Of a stretch of 64,000 nt of DNA, positions 8,905 to 18,492 are shown piece after piece. Positions within the stretch are counted from its first letter, which is position 1. Each line of letters begins with the position of its first letter. The translations under genes and the position numbers were made by a program. Location: contig NC_014392.1 in NCBI RefSeq assembly GCF_000145215.1, positions 737,501 to 801,500 on the forward strand, given 5' to 3'. The stretch is from Caldicellulosiruptor obsidiansis OB47. Its GTDB lineage: Bacteria; Bacillota; Thermoanaerobacteria; Caldicellulosiruptorales; Caldicellulosiruptoraceae. Under the pieces are notes generated by a model that worked only from the letters and a program-made list of their open reading frames with translations, made no database searches and was not told the DNA's origin.

Positions 8905-9840
8905 ATGTCAGCAGTTGGCTGGGTAGTACTTGTATTAGGCTTATTTTTGATATTTTTCTTTTCGAGCATAAAGGTTGTTCGAACAAAATATTGTTATGTT
9001 GTAGAAAGAATTGGACAGTTTCACAGGGTTTTGGAACCAGGTGTTCACATCATCATTCCGTTTATTGATAATGTCAGAGCAAAGGTCAATATGCAGGAAC
9101 GAATTCTTGATGTTCCACCGCAGGATGTTATTACAAAAGATAATGTGAGAATAAAGATTGACTCTGTTGTGTTTTTTGAGGTATTTGACGCAAAGATGTG
9201 TACTTACAACATTCAGAACTATCAGGCAGCGATTATGTATTCAGTGCTTACAAACCTCAGAGATGTTGTTGGTAACATGACACTTGACGAAATATTTTCA
9301 TCAAGAGAAGTGATTAACTCAAGACTCACATCTGTATTGGACCAGATAACAGATAATTATGGTGTTAAGGTTAAAAGGGTTGAAATAAAAGATATTATTC
9401 CGCCAGCAGAAATTACTCAGGCAATGGAAAAACAGATGAAGGCAGAGAGAGACAAAAGAGCGATGATTTTGGAAGCAGAAGGTGTAAGAGAAAGTGAGAT
9501 AGCTAAAGCAGAAGGTTATAAGCAAGCGCTAATTAAAAGGGCTGAAGGTGAGAAACAGCAAAAGATTTTGCAGGCAGAAGGTCAGGCTCAGGCAATAGAG
9601 ATGGTAGCTAAGGCTCAGGCAAATGCTATTGCATATGTTAACAGAGCAATAAAAGAGAGTGGTACAGATGCTGTAGTGCTTGCAATGAGGCAGATTGAAG
9701 CTGCAATTGAGATTGCTAAAAATCCGGCAAATAAAGTATATATTCCAACAGATGCATTCAAAAATCTTGGAACTCTCATTGGTGCTTCTGAGCTTATAAG
9801 AACAAATGATAATCCAAACTCTCAATCATCATCACAATAA
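8905..9840 (+). CDS. SPFH/Band 7 (stomatin-like) membrane scaffold protein
   Basis: Membrane-anchored scaffold of the stomatin/QmcA type. The 311-residue protein has one N-terminal membrane segment (about residues 7-25). The Band 7 domain follows, with VVERIGQFHRVLEPGVHIIIPFID, ERILDVPPQDVITKDNV and an internal NMTLDEIFSSREVIN motif. A long charged, alanine-rich coiled coil (about 170-250, repeating AEG units) would drive oligomerisation. The tail is polar and serine/glutamine rich. It follows the NfeD-like gene; this pairing is conserved in many bacteria and concerns membrane organisation and quality control. ATG 8905 follows a good AGGAGGGG site. Confidence 0.93.
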   Translation: MSAVGWVVLVLGLFLIFFFSSIKVVRTKYCYVVERIGQFHRVLEPGVHIIIPFIDNVRAKVNMQERILDVPPQDVITKDNVRIKIDSVVFFEVFDAKMCTYNIQNYQAAIMYSVLTNLRDVVGNMTLDEIFSSREVINSRLTSVLDQITDNYGVKVKRVEIKDIIPPAEITQAMEKQMKAERDKRAMILEAEGVRESEIAKAEGYKQALIKRAEGEKQQKILQAEGQAQAIEMVAKAQANAIAYVNRAIKESGTDAVVLAMRQIEAAIEIAKNPANKVYIPTDAFKNLGTLIGASELIRTNDNPNSQSSSQ

Positions 9841-9869
9841 AATAATGATAAGAGGTGGCAAAACAAAAG

Positions 9870-10235
9870 ATGAGAAATGTATATGATATTGCATATGAAC
9901 TTGCTAATGCTTTAAAGGAGTCGAGTGAAGTTAAAAGATTTAAAGCTGCGAAAGAAAAGGTTGAAAAAGATGAAAAACTAAAACAAATGATTTCTGATTT
10001 TAAAAAGAAACAATTTGAGCTTGAACAAAAGCGTTTGAAAGGTGAGGAAATTACGAGTTCTGACGTGTACTCCTTACAGCAGCTTTATCAAATAATCTCT
10101 TTGAATCCTGATATAGAAGAATACCTTTCTGCTGAGATGATGCTGGCAAAGATAATTGCTGACATTTCAAAAATCATTGTCGACAGTATTGAACTTAAAG
10201 ATGAGCTTTGGGGATTTGCAGATATAAATAAGTAA
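9870..10235 (+). CDS. YlbF/YmcA family regulator
   Basis: Small all-helical cytoplasmic protein of 121 residues with the YlbF-family pattern: MRNVYDIAYELANALKESSEVKRFKAAKEKV, then a heptad-rich charged helix (DEKLKQMISDFKKKQFELEQKRL) and a C-terminal helix ending in ELKDELWGF. In Bacillus, YlbF and YmcA act with YaaT on RNase Y to mature mRNA operons and influence competence and biofilm. Which member this is cannot be told. GTG 9855 lies inside the ribosome site AGAGGTGG, so ATG 9870 is preferred. It sits between the SPFH and UPF0182 genes in a tightly packed operon. Confidence 0.8.
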   Translation: MRNVYDIAYELANALKESSEVKRFKAAKEKVEKDEKLKQMISDFKKKQFELEQKRLKGEEITSSDVYSLQQLYQIISLNPDIEEYLSAEMMLAKIIADISKIIVDSIELKDELWGFADINK

Positions 10236-10263
10236 AAACAAAAGTGAGGGGATTTGTTCGAAG

Positions 10264-12996
10264 ATGGCAGATAGAATAATTTATGATTACAAAAAGGAAA
10301 AGACAAAAAAGGTTTTAAAAAGAATAGGGTTTGTTTTGGCACTGCTAATTTTGATTGCTATTGCATTTTCAATCGCATTCGATTTGTTTTTGGAGTTAAT
10401 CCAGATAAGAGAGATTGGTAAGAATTTTGTTAGTGTATTCTGGAAAAATTTCTATGTAAAACTTTCTGTGCAGATAATTTCTTTTGTTATATTGTTCTTT
10501 GTGTTTTTTATTAACAATGCAATTGTGAAAAAAAATATAGAAAGAATTGTAGGGAAAATTGGTTTTTTAAAGAAAAACATTCTTAACATAATTCTTTCAC
10601 TTTTCTTGGCGCTTGTGACAAGTAAATATTTAGAGAACAATCTTTATATAAAGTTTTTAACATTGACACATTCTAAGCCTTTTAATATCAAGGACCCCAT
10701 TTTCAAAAAAGACATAGGTTATTATGTATTTGAAAGACCATTTTTTCTAACTGTAGTAAATTTTCTCTTTTTCTTTATGATATTTGTGTGTATATATACA
10801 CTGACGCTATATATAATACTCTACACAGCTTCATTTGTTAGCAGAACCAGTTCGTGGAATATTCTATCTGATAAAAAGGTAAAATTCCACATATTTTTCA
10901 ACCTCATACTCATATTTGTTGTAAAAATATTTACTTTAAAGTACGAAATGGAAGGACTTTTGTACTCTTTCTTTGGAGAAGTTGTGGGAGTTGGCTATAC
11001 AGATTATTATGTTAGGATGAATTACTTTAAGCTATCTTATATAGTTTTAATTGTGATTATTGCACTTAGCATTTACTTTTTTATAAGAGGCAAGTACTCA
11101 ACCGTGGGGAAAGTAATGCTTTCTTATATTGCCTGGGGAATTTTAGGGACATTAGTTGCTGCAGGATTCCAATATTTTGTTGTATCGCCAAACGAGCAGG
11201 TGTATGAGAGGCCATTTTTAGAGAAGAATATAAAGTTTACACGGCTTGCTTACAACTTGGAAAACATAGAAGAAAAGTATTTCCCTGTTGACACATCCAA
11301 CAACATAACTGCAAAAGACTTAGAGCAAAACAGGGCAACGGTGGAAAACATAAGAATAACAGATTTTTCGACCACGCTGGACATTCAAAACCAGATTCAG
11401 CGGTTTAAACAATATTATATCTTCAATGATGCAGATATTGCAAAATACACCATCAACGGCAGGATAAAATCGGTGTTTATTTCTGCAAGAGAGATAAACT
11501 ACGATGGTATTCCTACAAAGACATATATAAATCAAAAGTTTCAGTACACACATGGATATGGGGTTGTTATGAGTCTGATGACAGAGGTAACACCAGAAGG
11601 TCAGCCAAAGTTCATTATAAAAGACATTCCGATAAAAAGCTTAGATGGTGCACCAAAAGTTACCCAGCCGCGCATCTACTATGGAGAAAAGACAGACCCG
11701 TATGTAATAGTCAACACAAAAGTTGATGAGATAGATTATCCAGAAGGAGATTCAAACAAGCTCTACAGATACAATGGTCAGGGCGGAATAAAACTCACAC
11801 CGCTAAACAGGCTGATATTTTCATATGTATACAAAGATTTTAGGCTTCTTGTTTCCTCTGCGATAAATTCAAACAGCAAACTTCTTATAAACAGAAATAT
11901 TGTCCAAAGAGCAAAAAAGGTTGCGCCGTTTTTGGAGTTTGACCCTGACCCGTATATCCTGATTGATGGGAAAGGCCGTTTAGTGTGGGTTTTAGATGCG
12001 TATACAAAGACAGGTTATTTTCCATATTCAGAGCCAATCGAAGAAGGTTTTAATTACATCCGAAACTCTGTAAAGGTTTTAATTGATGCGTACAATGGCA
12101 CCTTAAAGTTCTACATTGTTGACAAAAGCGACCCGATTGTGAATGTATACAAGAGCATATATCCTCAGCTTTTTGAAAAAGGAGACATTCCAAAGGATAT
12201 TGCCGAGCACATACGATATCCGGAGTATATTTTCACTGTCCAGACAAACATCTTGAAAAGATATCACATGACTAATCCTAATGTGTTCTACAACAAAGAA
12301 GATTTATGGGATTTTGGGAAGCACAAAACGCCTGACGGTTCTATTGACTACATTCCGCCGTATTACAGTGTAATGAAACTTCCAGATTCGCAACAAGAAG
12401 AAATGATTTTAATGGTGCCGTTTACCCCGCTAAAATACAATACAATGATTGCATGGCTTGCAGCAAAAAGTAACCAAGAAAATTATGGGAAGCTTGTGCT
12501 TTACAAGTTTCCGAAAGGCTCAACTGTGTATGGTCCGCTTCAGGTAGAGAATATGATTGACCAGGATCCACAAATTTCAAAAGATTTGTCTCTTTGGAAT
12601 CAGGGAGGGTCTAAAGTAATAAGAGGAAACTTGTTGCCACTGCCAATAAACCAGAAGATTTTATATATCGAACCTATTTATATTGCATCTGACAACGCAT
12701 CAGCTTTGCCAGAGGTAAAAAGAGTAATTGCAGCCTGCAACGGAAAAGTTGTTATGGGAATGAGTTTAAATGATGCTCTTTCACAGCTGATTGGACAGCA
12801 GCTTGAACAAACTACACAAGAGCTGCAAACGCCGCAGCAGCAACAAGGTACTCAGGAGCTTCAGAACTTTTCACAGCAACTTTCAAAATTAAAAGGCATA
12901 TTTGAGGATGCTAAGAAAGCTTTGCAGGAAGGCAACTGGGAAGAATTTGGGAGGAAGTTCAAAGAACTTGATGAGATGATGAAAAATATAAAATAA
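10264..12996 (+). CDS. UPF0182 family large membrane protein
   Basis: The 910-residue protein matches the UPF0182 (COG1615) architecture: about seven hydrophobic helices in the first 310 residues, then a long extracellular part. Family segments include YVVSPNEQVYERPFLEKNIKFTRLAYNL at the junction and PRIYYGEKTDPYVIVNTK, IDGKGRLVWVLDAYTKTGYFPYS and EMILMVPFTPLKYNTMIAWLAAKS in the soluble part. The C-terminus is glutamine rich (about 850-880), followed by a basic/acidic helix. No biochemical role is established for the family. It is the last gene of the recJ cluster and is followed by a strong bidirectional terminator. Confidence 0.93.
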   Translation: MADRIIYDYKKEKTKKVLKRIGFVLALLILIAIAFSIAFDLFLELIQIREIGKNFVSVFWKNFYVKLSVQIISFVILFFVFFINNAIVKKNIERIVGKIGFLKKNILNIILSLFLALVTSKYLENNLYIKFLTLTHSKPFNIKDPIFKKDIGYYVFERPFFLTVVNFLFFFMIFVCIYTLTLYIILYTASFVSRTSSWNILSDKKVKFHIFFNLILIFVVKIFTLKYEMEGLLYSFFGEVVGVGYTDYYVRMNYFKLSYIVLIVIIALSIYFFIRGKYSTVGKVMLSYIAWGILGTLVAAGFQYFVVSPNEQVYERPFLEKNIKFTRLAYNLENIEEKYFPVDTSNNITAKDLEQNRATVENIRITDFSTTLDIQNQIQRFKQYYIFNDADIAKYTINGRIKSVFISAREINYDGIPTKTYINQKFQYTHGYGVVMSLMTEVTPEGQPKFIIKDIPIKSLDGAPKVTQPRIYYGEKTDPYVIVNTKVDEIDYPEGDSNKLYRYNGQGGIKLTPLNRLIFSYVYKDFRLLVSSAINSNSKLLINRNIVQRAKKVAPFLEFDPDPYILIDGKGRLVWVLDAYTKTGYFPYSEPIEEGFNYIRNSVKVLIDAYNGTLKFYIVDKSDPIVNVYKSIYPQLFEKGDIPKDIAEHIRYPEYIFTVQTNILKRYHMTNPNVFYNKEDLWDFGKHKTPDGSIDYIPPYYSVMKLPDSQQEEMILMVPFTPLKYNTMIAWLAAKSNQENYGKLVLYKFPKGSTVYGPLQVENMIDQDPQISKDLSLWNQGGSKVIRGNLLPLPINQKILYIEPIYIASDNASALPEVKRVIAACNGKVVMGMSLNDALSQLIGQQLEQTTQELQTPQQQQGTQELQNFSQQLSKLKGIFEDAKKALQEGNWEEFGRKFKELDEMMKNIK

Positions 12997-13001
12997 AAGG
13001 A

Positions 13002-13045
13002 AAGGCTCTTTGTGTGGATTCCCTCACGAAGAGCCTTATTTTTTT
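13002..13045. terminator. bidirectional terminator between convergent genes
   Basis: AAGGCTCTT (13002-13010) pairs with AAGAGCCTT (13029-13037) around an 18-base loop that can pair further inside. T-rich sequence follows on the plus strand; on the minus strand the A-rich bases before the left arm give a weaker T-rich tract. It overlaps the last codon of the minus-strand permease. Confidence 0.8.
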
Positions 13046-14344
13046 ATTTTCTTCTTCACAAATAGAAAATATACAGGCAGGCCAAGTAAAGTAATTAAAA
13101 CAGAAAAAATTGAGTCTGTAGGGTTTGAGAATATGTTGTTTACAAGAACGTACAAACCACTGAAGATTGCAACAAGTGGGGTTATAGGATACAGAAATGT
13201 ATTGTACCCTTCCTTGTTTTTTCCTTCTCTTTTTCGCTTGATAAATATTCCAGTAAAAAACAGAACATAGAATATCCACGTTGAAAACATAGCAAGATCT
13301 GTGAGCCTGTTAAAGCTTCGTGTGAAAATATACAAGAGCGAGAGAATATAAACAAGTATGCTTGAGTTCACAGGTGTTGCAAAACGAGGATGAAGCTTTG
13401 AAAATACATTGTTTGCAATAAATCGCTGATTTGTTGCCATGGCATAAGGAATTCTTATACCTGTCAGGGCAAAACCATTTAAGGTTCCAACAATGGAAAT
13501 AATTATACCAAGTGATATTAGAACTTTTCCAATTTGACCGAATAACTTTTCAGAAATAAGGTTTATAGCGTTTTCAACTGTTGCAAGCTTTCCAATTCCA
13601 ATGACATTAATGTAAGCAATGTTTACAAGAAGATAAACCACTATGACAAATAACATTCCGAATATGAGCACCAAAACCAGATTTTTTTGGCATTTTTCAT
13701 CTCTCCAGCAACATTTGGCACAGAGAGCCAGCCATCGTAAGCCCACAGTGTAGATAAAACTGCAAGTCCGAAATTTTTTGTAAAATGTCCATAAGATGCA
13801 AAATTTTCAGCTTCAATAGGTCTTATGAGACCAAAAAGAATAATCAGAAAAAGGGGTATTAGTTTTAAAACTGTTGCCAAAAGCTGAAGAGCTCCGCCAT
13901 ATTTGTTGCCTATAACATTGATTATAACTATTGCTGTCAAGATACTCAAAGCTAAAATATCATGTACCATCTGATTTGCATTTAACATACTTGATACTTG
14001 GTCTGCAAACAAAACAGATAATGCAGAGAGTATGGCCGGTATATAAATTAGAGTGTTCATCCAACCAAACAAAAAAGAAATTTCATTTCCATAAATCTTT
14101 TCAAGATAGACATAAAGCCCGCCTGTGTGAGGATACCTTGCTGAAAACTCAGCAGCAACAAGGGCACCGCACAGTGACATAACTCCACCCAAAAGCCATG
14201 CAAAAAAATAAAAGTAAAACTTCCAGAGTACTTTGCAACAGGTGTTGCTTTGAAAAATACCCCTGAACCAATTACCATTCCCACAACTAAGGATAGTGCC
14301 ATCCAGATATTTAGATTTTTCTTGAGAGAGATGTTGCTTTTCAT
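13036..14344 (-). pseudogene. APC-superfamily amino-acid permease, two frameshifts
   Basis: When the three frames are joined this is a complete amino-acid/polyamine permease of about 430 residues and 12 membrane helices. It starts at ATG 14344 behind AAAAGGGGGC, with the family opening (ALSLVVGMVIGSGVFFKATP), then GGVMSLCGALVAAEFSARYPHTGGLYVYL and WAYDGWLSVPNVAGEMKNAKK. The first break is at a run of seven bases at 14202-14208, the second at a run of seven at 13682-13688. In each case one extra base (a run of 8) restores the frame: TFIFFAWLLGGVMSLCG and GEMKNAKKNLVLVLIFGM. No other damage is visible, which suggests very recent mutation, slippage or sequencing error. The substrate cannot be told; relatives include serine/threonine exchangers. 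Divergent from the aldolase genes. Confidence 0.8.
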
Positions 14345-14566
14345 CTTGCGCCCCCTTTTAGAAAAGTTGCTTCAAAAACTGCAGAAGCTTTGTTGCATTT
14401 AGCTAAAAATATAGCACATGAAAAACCTTTGCGCAAGAGAAATATCGCCGAGAGTCTTCTGGCAGTGGTTTGTTTTAAAATAATTTTTGCAAATTTTTAA
14501 TAATCTTGTAAACAATTTATAGATTAAATTAGCAATCTGGTTAGTTTAAATTTTAGATAAATGATA

Positions 14567-14595
14567 GTGACAAAATATCTGAGTTGTATTATAAT
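14567..14595 (+). promoter_or_regulatory. promoter of the aldolase genes
   Basis: GTGACA (14567-14572), a 17-base spacer and a perfect TATAAT (14590-14595) lie about 137 bases before the first aldolase. The long AT-rich leader between could hold an operator for the DeoR regulator, but no clear repeat could be picked out. The rest of the 14345-14731 gap shows nothing else recognisable. Confidence 0.6.
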
Positions 14596-14731
14596 AATTA
14601 ATAAAAGACATCAAAATCAAATATAAAAACACATAAAAGCAAAACTATTTAACTTTGACTTAAAAAATCAAGCACGAGTAAACATAAATACAAAACTGCA
14701 CAAATATTAGTTGTAGAGAGGGGCACAAATT

Positions 14732-16018
14732 ATGAAATTTGAACTACTACATCCAGCCGACCAGATAGTTATGATAATGGAGAGAATATACGGCTATGGT
14801 ATGACAACAACATCTGGCGGTAACATATCAATTAAAGATGATAATGGCGATATCTGGATTACACCATCTGGGATAGACAAGGGAAGTTTAAAAAGTAGCG
14901 ATATTATCCAGGTAAAAGAAGATGGAGAAATAATCGGCAAACACAATCCTTCTGTTGAACTTCCATTTCATGAGATGATATACCGTGCAAGGCCTGATAT
15001 AAAAGCAATAATTCATGCGCATCCACCGGCGATTATGGCGTTTTCGCTTGCACGCAAAATTCCAAATACAAAACTGATTCCGAATGTTCATCTCATATGC
15101 GGCGAAGTTGAGCTTGTTGACTATGCTTTGCCGGGAAGCACTGAGCTTGGTCAAAAGATAGCTGATACATTCAAAAAAGGGGTATCAACAGCTGTTTTGG
15201 CAAACCACGGGATTGTTGTAGGTGCAGAAAACCTTTTCAAAGCGTTTATGGCGTTTGAAACGCTTGATTTTTGTGCTCAGCTTGAGATAAGAGCAAAGCT
15301 TATTGGTGAGCCTAAATCACTTAGACCCAAAGACATTGAGATTTCAAAAGCAAAACAGGATATTCAAATGGATGAGTTCATTCCAAAGACATATTCAAGT
15401 TTCGAAAGACTCTCAAGAAAGAAGATGTGTGAACTTATCCACAGGGCATATGACCAGAGACTTTTTACAAGCACGCAAGGAACATTTTCCCAAAGACTTA
15501 GTAGCAATTCTTTTATTATCACACCATACATGGTGGATAGAAAATACATCCAGCCAGAAGATATTGTTAGGATAGAAAATGGATACAAGGAGGCTGGAAA
15601 AAGGCCGAGCAGGTCAGTGCTTTTGCACAAGTATATTTATGAAAAGCATCCAGATGTCAATGCTATAATCATTGCTCATCCGCCGAATATAATGGCTTTT
15701 GCAGTGACAGATAATGAGTTTGATTCAAAAACAATACCCGAAACTTATATTTCTCTCAGAAATGTTAAAAAGATTCCGTTTGGTTCATCATTTATGCAGC
15801 CAAAAATGACTGCAGATGTGTTTTCTAAAGAGACTCCAGCCGTGATTGTAGAAAATGACAGTGTAATTGTTGTTGGTAAAGACCTTTTAGATGCATTTGA
15901 CAAGCTTGAGGTACTTGAGTTCACTGCAAAGGCCATCATAGATGCAAGAAGATTGGGTGATGTTGTGCTAATAAGCCAAGAGGAAATCGAAGAAATAGAA
16001 AGAGCATTTAAACTGTAA
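14732..16018 (+). CDS. tandem class II aldolase, second domain degenerate
   Basis: Two class II aldolase/adducin domains are fused in 428 residues. Domain 1 (about 5-205) keeps the expected set: SGGNIS at 28-33, catalytic E76 (PSVELPFH), zinc ligands H95 and H97 (HAHPP) and H159 (LANHGIV). It should cleave a sugar phosphate such as L-rhamnulose- or L-fuculose-1-phosphate to dihydroxyacetone phosphate and L-lactaldehyde. Domain 2 (about 225-425) aligns throughout but has TQGTFS for SGGNIS, Ser for the catalytic Glu, IAHPP for HAHPP and ENDSV for ANHGI. It keeps only one of the three zinc histidines, so it is probably a structural or regulatory pseudo-domain. ATG 14732 follows GAGAGGGGC. It precedes a second, separate aldolase. 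The substrate is inferred from neighbours. Confidence 0.85.
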   Translation: MKFELLHPADQIVMIMERIYGYGMTTTSGGNISIKDDNGDIWITPSGIDKGSLKSSDIIQVKEDGEIIGKHNPSVELPFHEMIYRARPDIKAIIHAHPPAIMAFSLARKIPNTKLIPNVHLICGEVELVDYALPGSTELGQKIADTFKKGVSTAVLANHGIVVGAENLFKAFMAFETLDFCAQLEIRAKLIGEPKSLRPKDIEISKAKQDIQMDEFIPKTYSSFERLSRKKMCELIHRAYDQRLFTSTQGTFSQRLSSNSFIITPYMVDRKYIQPEDIVRIENGYKEAGKRPSRSVLLHKYIYEKHPDVNAIIIAHPPNIMAFAVTDNEFDSKTIPETYISLRNVKKIPFGSSFMQPKMTADVFSKETPAVIVENDSVIVVGKDLLDAFDKLEVLEFTAKAIIDARRLGDVVLISQEEIEEIERAFKL

Positions 16019-16044
16019 AAAAATATTTTGAAAGGGATGATGAG

Positions 16045-17094
16045 ATGGAAAAAGGTAAAAGTTTGCATGAGCTTGTATGGCTGTGCCAGAAGATTGGCAG
16101 AAAAATTGACTATGTTCAGGGTGGCGGGGGAAACATTTCTGTAAAGCTTGATTCAAGATATATGGCAATAAAAGCATCTGGTTTTAGGCTTGACCAGGTG
16201 GCAGAAGATGATGGATATGTGATTGTAGACTACGAAAAAATAAAAAGCTTTTATGAAAGTGTCAATCTTTCGCTGGTTAAAGATTATGAAAAAGAGAGTT
16301 TAGAAGTTGCTCAAAAAAGCGTTTTGAGTTTTCCTGGCAAGGTTTTAAGACCATCGGTGGAGGTAGGGTTTCACTCAATCCTTGACAGGTACGTCATCCA
16401 CTCTCATTCTGTGTATGCTAATATCTTAGCTTGTTCATATGAAGGCAAGCAGCTGTGCTACCAAATATTTAAAGATGAAAATTTTAACTTTATCTGGATA
16501 CCTTACATTAATCCTGGTTTTTCGTTGACTGTTAAAATTGCAGACGAACTTATGAACTTGTCAGCTGAAGATAAAAAAACAAAGGTAATCTTCATGGAAA
16601 ATCATGGACTTATTGTGTCTTCAGATAATTTGAAAGAAGTCTATGAGGTGCATGAAAGGGTTAACCTTTTGATAAAAAGGTGGTTCAAAATAAGAGGGCG
16701 ATATCCTTCTGCTGTGCTAAAACAAATTGGGAATAACAAATACCAGAGCAGAACAAGGTTTATTTTAGATTTTATAAAGTCTGAAAGTTTTGAAATTGAC
16801 TTCTTTGAAAAGTATCCTCTTTATCCTGACCAGCTTGTTTATATAAACTCAAACTTGTACACAGAAAATCCAAAGATAGAACTAAATCCACAAAAAGGCT
16901 GTGTTGTATACAATGCAAATTATTCAGAAGCACTTGCCATTGAAGAGACCCTTCTTGCTTATCTTTATGTGATAACTAAAATCAGCAAATTAGGTCTTAC
17001 TATGAAGACTATGTCAGAAGATGAAACAGAGTATATCAAAAATTGGGAGAGTGAAAAATACAGAAAAGAGCTTTTGAAGAAAATGGCAAAATAA
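16045..17094 (+). CDS. class II aldolase/adducin protein, RhaE-like
   Basis: A 349-residue class II aldolase related to the aldolase half of the bifunctional rhamnulose-1-phosphate aldolase/lactaldehyde dehydrogenase (RhaEW). Visible elements are QGGGGNISVK near residue 30, SGFRLDQV, PSVEVGFH with the catalytic Glu, zinc ligands in VIHSHSVYANIL and the third His in MENHGLIVS. All metal ligands are intact. The C-terminal 110 residues are an extension (YQSRTRFILDFIKSE onward) without the dehydrogenase domain of RhaEW; a separate SDR is encoded nearby on the other strand. ATG 16045 follows GAAAGGGATGATGAG. Probably cotranscribed with the tandem aldolase 26 bases upstream and ended by a strong terminator. 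L-rhamnulose-1-phosphate is the most likely substrate, by context. Confidence 0.75.
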   Translation: MEKGKSLHELVWLCQKIGRKIDYVQGGGGNISVKLDSRYMAIKASGFRLDQVAEDDGYVIVDYEKIKSFYESVNLSLVKDYEKESLEVAQKSVLSFPGKVLRPSVEVGFHSILDRYVIHSHSVYANILACSYEGKQLCYQIFKDENFNFIWIPYINPGFSLTVKIADELMNLSAEDKKTKVIFMENHGLIVSSDNLKEVYEVHERVNLLIKRWFKIRGRYPSAVLKQIGNNKYQSRTRFILDFIKSESFEIDFFEKYPLYPDQLVYINSNLYTENPKIELNPQKGCVVYNANYSEALAIEETLLAYLYVITKISKLGLTMKTMSEDETEYIKNWESEKYRKELLKKMAK

Positions 17095-17145
17095 AAAAGG
17101 CAACAAGAGGATGTTTTTTCTCAAAGACCACTTGTTGCCTTTTTG
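17094..17145. terminator. bidirectional terminator
   Basis: AAAAGGCAACAAG (ending 17107) pairs with CTTGTTGCCTTTT (from 17131) around a 23-base loop, flanked by A and T runs. It separates the aldolase operon from the convergent PHP gene. Confidence 0.85.
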
Positions 17146-17162
17146 TTTAAAGATGATCACTC

Positions 17163-18464
17163 TTAATTGGATTGGGAACAAATCTTAATGCCAATGTATT
17201 TAAAATATTCAATTCTTCTTTCTAAATTTGGAAACTTTTCTTGCATTTTTTCTGAGAAAAATCCAAGTTCTTTGTCCTCTGTTGCCATTATCTCATGTCC
17301 AATCAAAGCCCATGTAGTATCTATCAAATGCTTGAACTCATCCTGTTTTAAAGCTTCACATATAAACCTTTGGCGAGGAGAGTTTATGTCTTCTCCGCTT
17401 ATCTGGAGAAAGTTATATTTTTCACATAAGTTTTTGACTTTTTTGAGCTGGGAAAGAGTATTTCTTGAGGGCATGTATGTTACTGCTTTTATGCCAAGCT
17501 CATTTAAAACCTCAAACAGAAGTTCAAGATAATCATCTTCAAATTTTTCGCTCCTTTTATCGCCTGTGACAGAATCAACAACATCACCAAGGTAGGCATA
17601 TGCAATTATTGCACCTATCTCATACGAAAACTTTACAACCTCTTTTATATCAGGGCACTCATCTGTGGCATTTATGTAGAACTTTGGAGTAAAATCGCTC
17701 TTCAGGGCACCTAAAAGGTCATACTCATAAAAAGGATTTTGCTCATCATTGAGAAAGCTTTCTATTTTTGGGTTAATATCAATTTCGAGCTCATTTTTAA
17801 GAAATCTTATCAGTTTCTCTCCTTTTCCAAGTATTTCAACAAGTTTTTTTGCCAGAGCAAAAAGTATATGTCTTTCTGTGACAGTGCCTCCTTCACTATA
17901 TTTTGAAATACTCACAACATCCTTTTCAAAATCCAAAAAAATTTCGTACTTTGAAAGAAGGCTATTAATGTTTTCTACCATCAGTCTATTTCTTTTCATT
18001 CTCCTCTCCACGTACGGCTTAAAAAAGTTCATTACAGTTTCAATTTGGTTATGTGGAATTCCATGAATTGCAACATAAGCAATTGAATGCTGATCAGGAT
18101 TATTTATCTTCTTGCCAAAAAGCAAAGTTTTTGAAAAGTCAGCTCTGCACTCAACACCAATTGTTGTTGCAATACCTGCTAATTTACCAGCAGCCATGAA
18201 TTCCTGAGCACCAGCTATGGTATCATGGTCCATTATGCCTGCTGTCGGAAGACCGCTTTTTGCTGCCATGTAAATTGCCTTTGAAGGAGAATATGGGGAA
18301 AATGAGTAAAATGTATGTATGTGATTGTTAATAACGCTACTTTTTGGTGGCAGGGCAATCTTGCCTTGCCTGACAAGCTCAAAGAACACAGAGAGAGCTT
18401 CAAGTCTTCTCTCCTTATATTCATGATTTAGCTCTTTTTCAAGAGCAAACTCAACTTGTGCCAT
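17163..18464 (-). CDS. PHP-domain metallohydrolase
   Basis: A 433-residue protein of the PHP (polymerase and histidinol phosphatase) superfamily. Metal-binding motifs are clear near the N-terminus: H48 and H50 (NNHIHTFYSF), D79-H80-D81 (GIMDHDTIAG) and E105 (IGVECRADF), with later candidates SGEDINSPRQ and ALIGHE. PHP enzymes are usually phosphoesterases, so a sugar-phosphate phosphatase is likely, though no characterised close relative comes to mind. ATG 18464 follows AAAAAGGAGC. It lies 28 bases downstream of the SDR gene in the same operon and inside the deoxysugar region, pointing to a step on a phosphorylated sugar or polyol. It may replace or oppose a kinase, none being present here. 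Confidence 0.75.
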   Translation of the reverse strand: MAQVEFALEKELNHEYKERRLEALSVFFELVRQGKIALPPKSSVINNHIHTFYSFSPYSPSKAIYMAAKSGLPTAGIMDHDTIAGAQEFMAAGKLAGIATTIGVECRADFSKTLLFGKKINNPDQHSIAYVAIHGIPHNQIETVMNFFKPYVERRMKRNRLMVENINSLLSKYEIFLDFEKDVVSISKYSEGGTVTERHILFALAKKLVEILGKGEKLIRFLKNELEIDINPKIESFLNDEQNPFYEYDLLGALKSDFTPKFYINATDECPDIKEVVKFSYEIGAIIAYAYLGDVVDSVTGDKRSEKFEDDYLELLFEVLNELGIKAVTYMPSRNTLSQLKKVKNLCEKYNFLQISGEDINSPRQRFICEALKQDEFKHLIDTTWALIGHEIMATEDKELGFFSEKMQEKFPNLERRIEYFKYIGIKICSQSN

Positions 18465-18492
18465 GTTTCCAATCTTGCTCCTTTTTCAAGAT

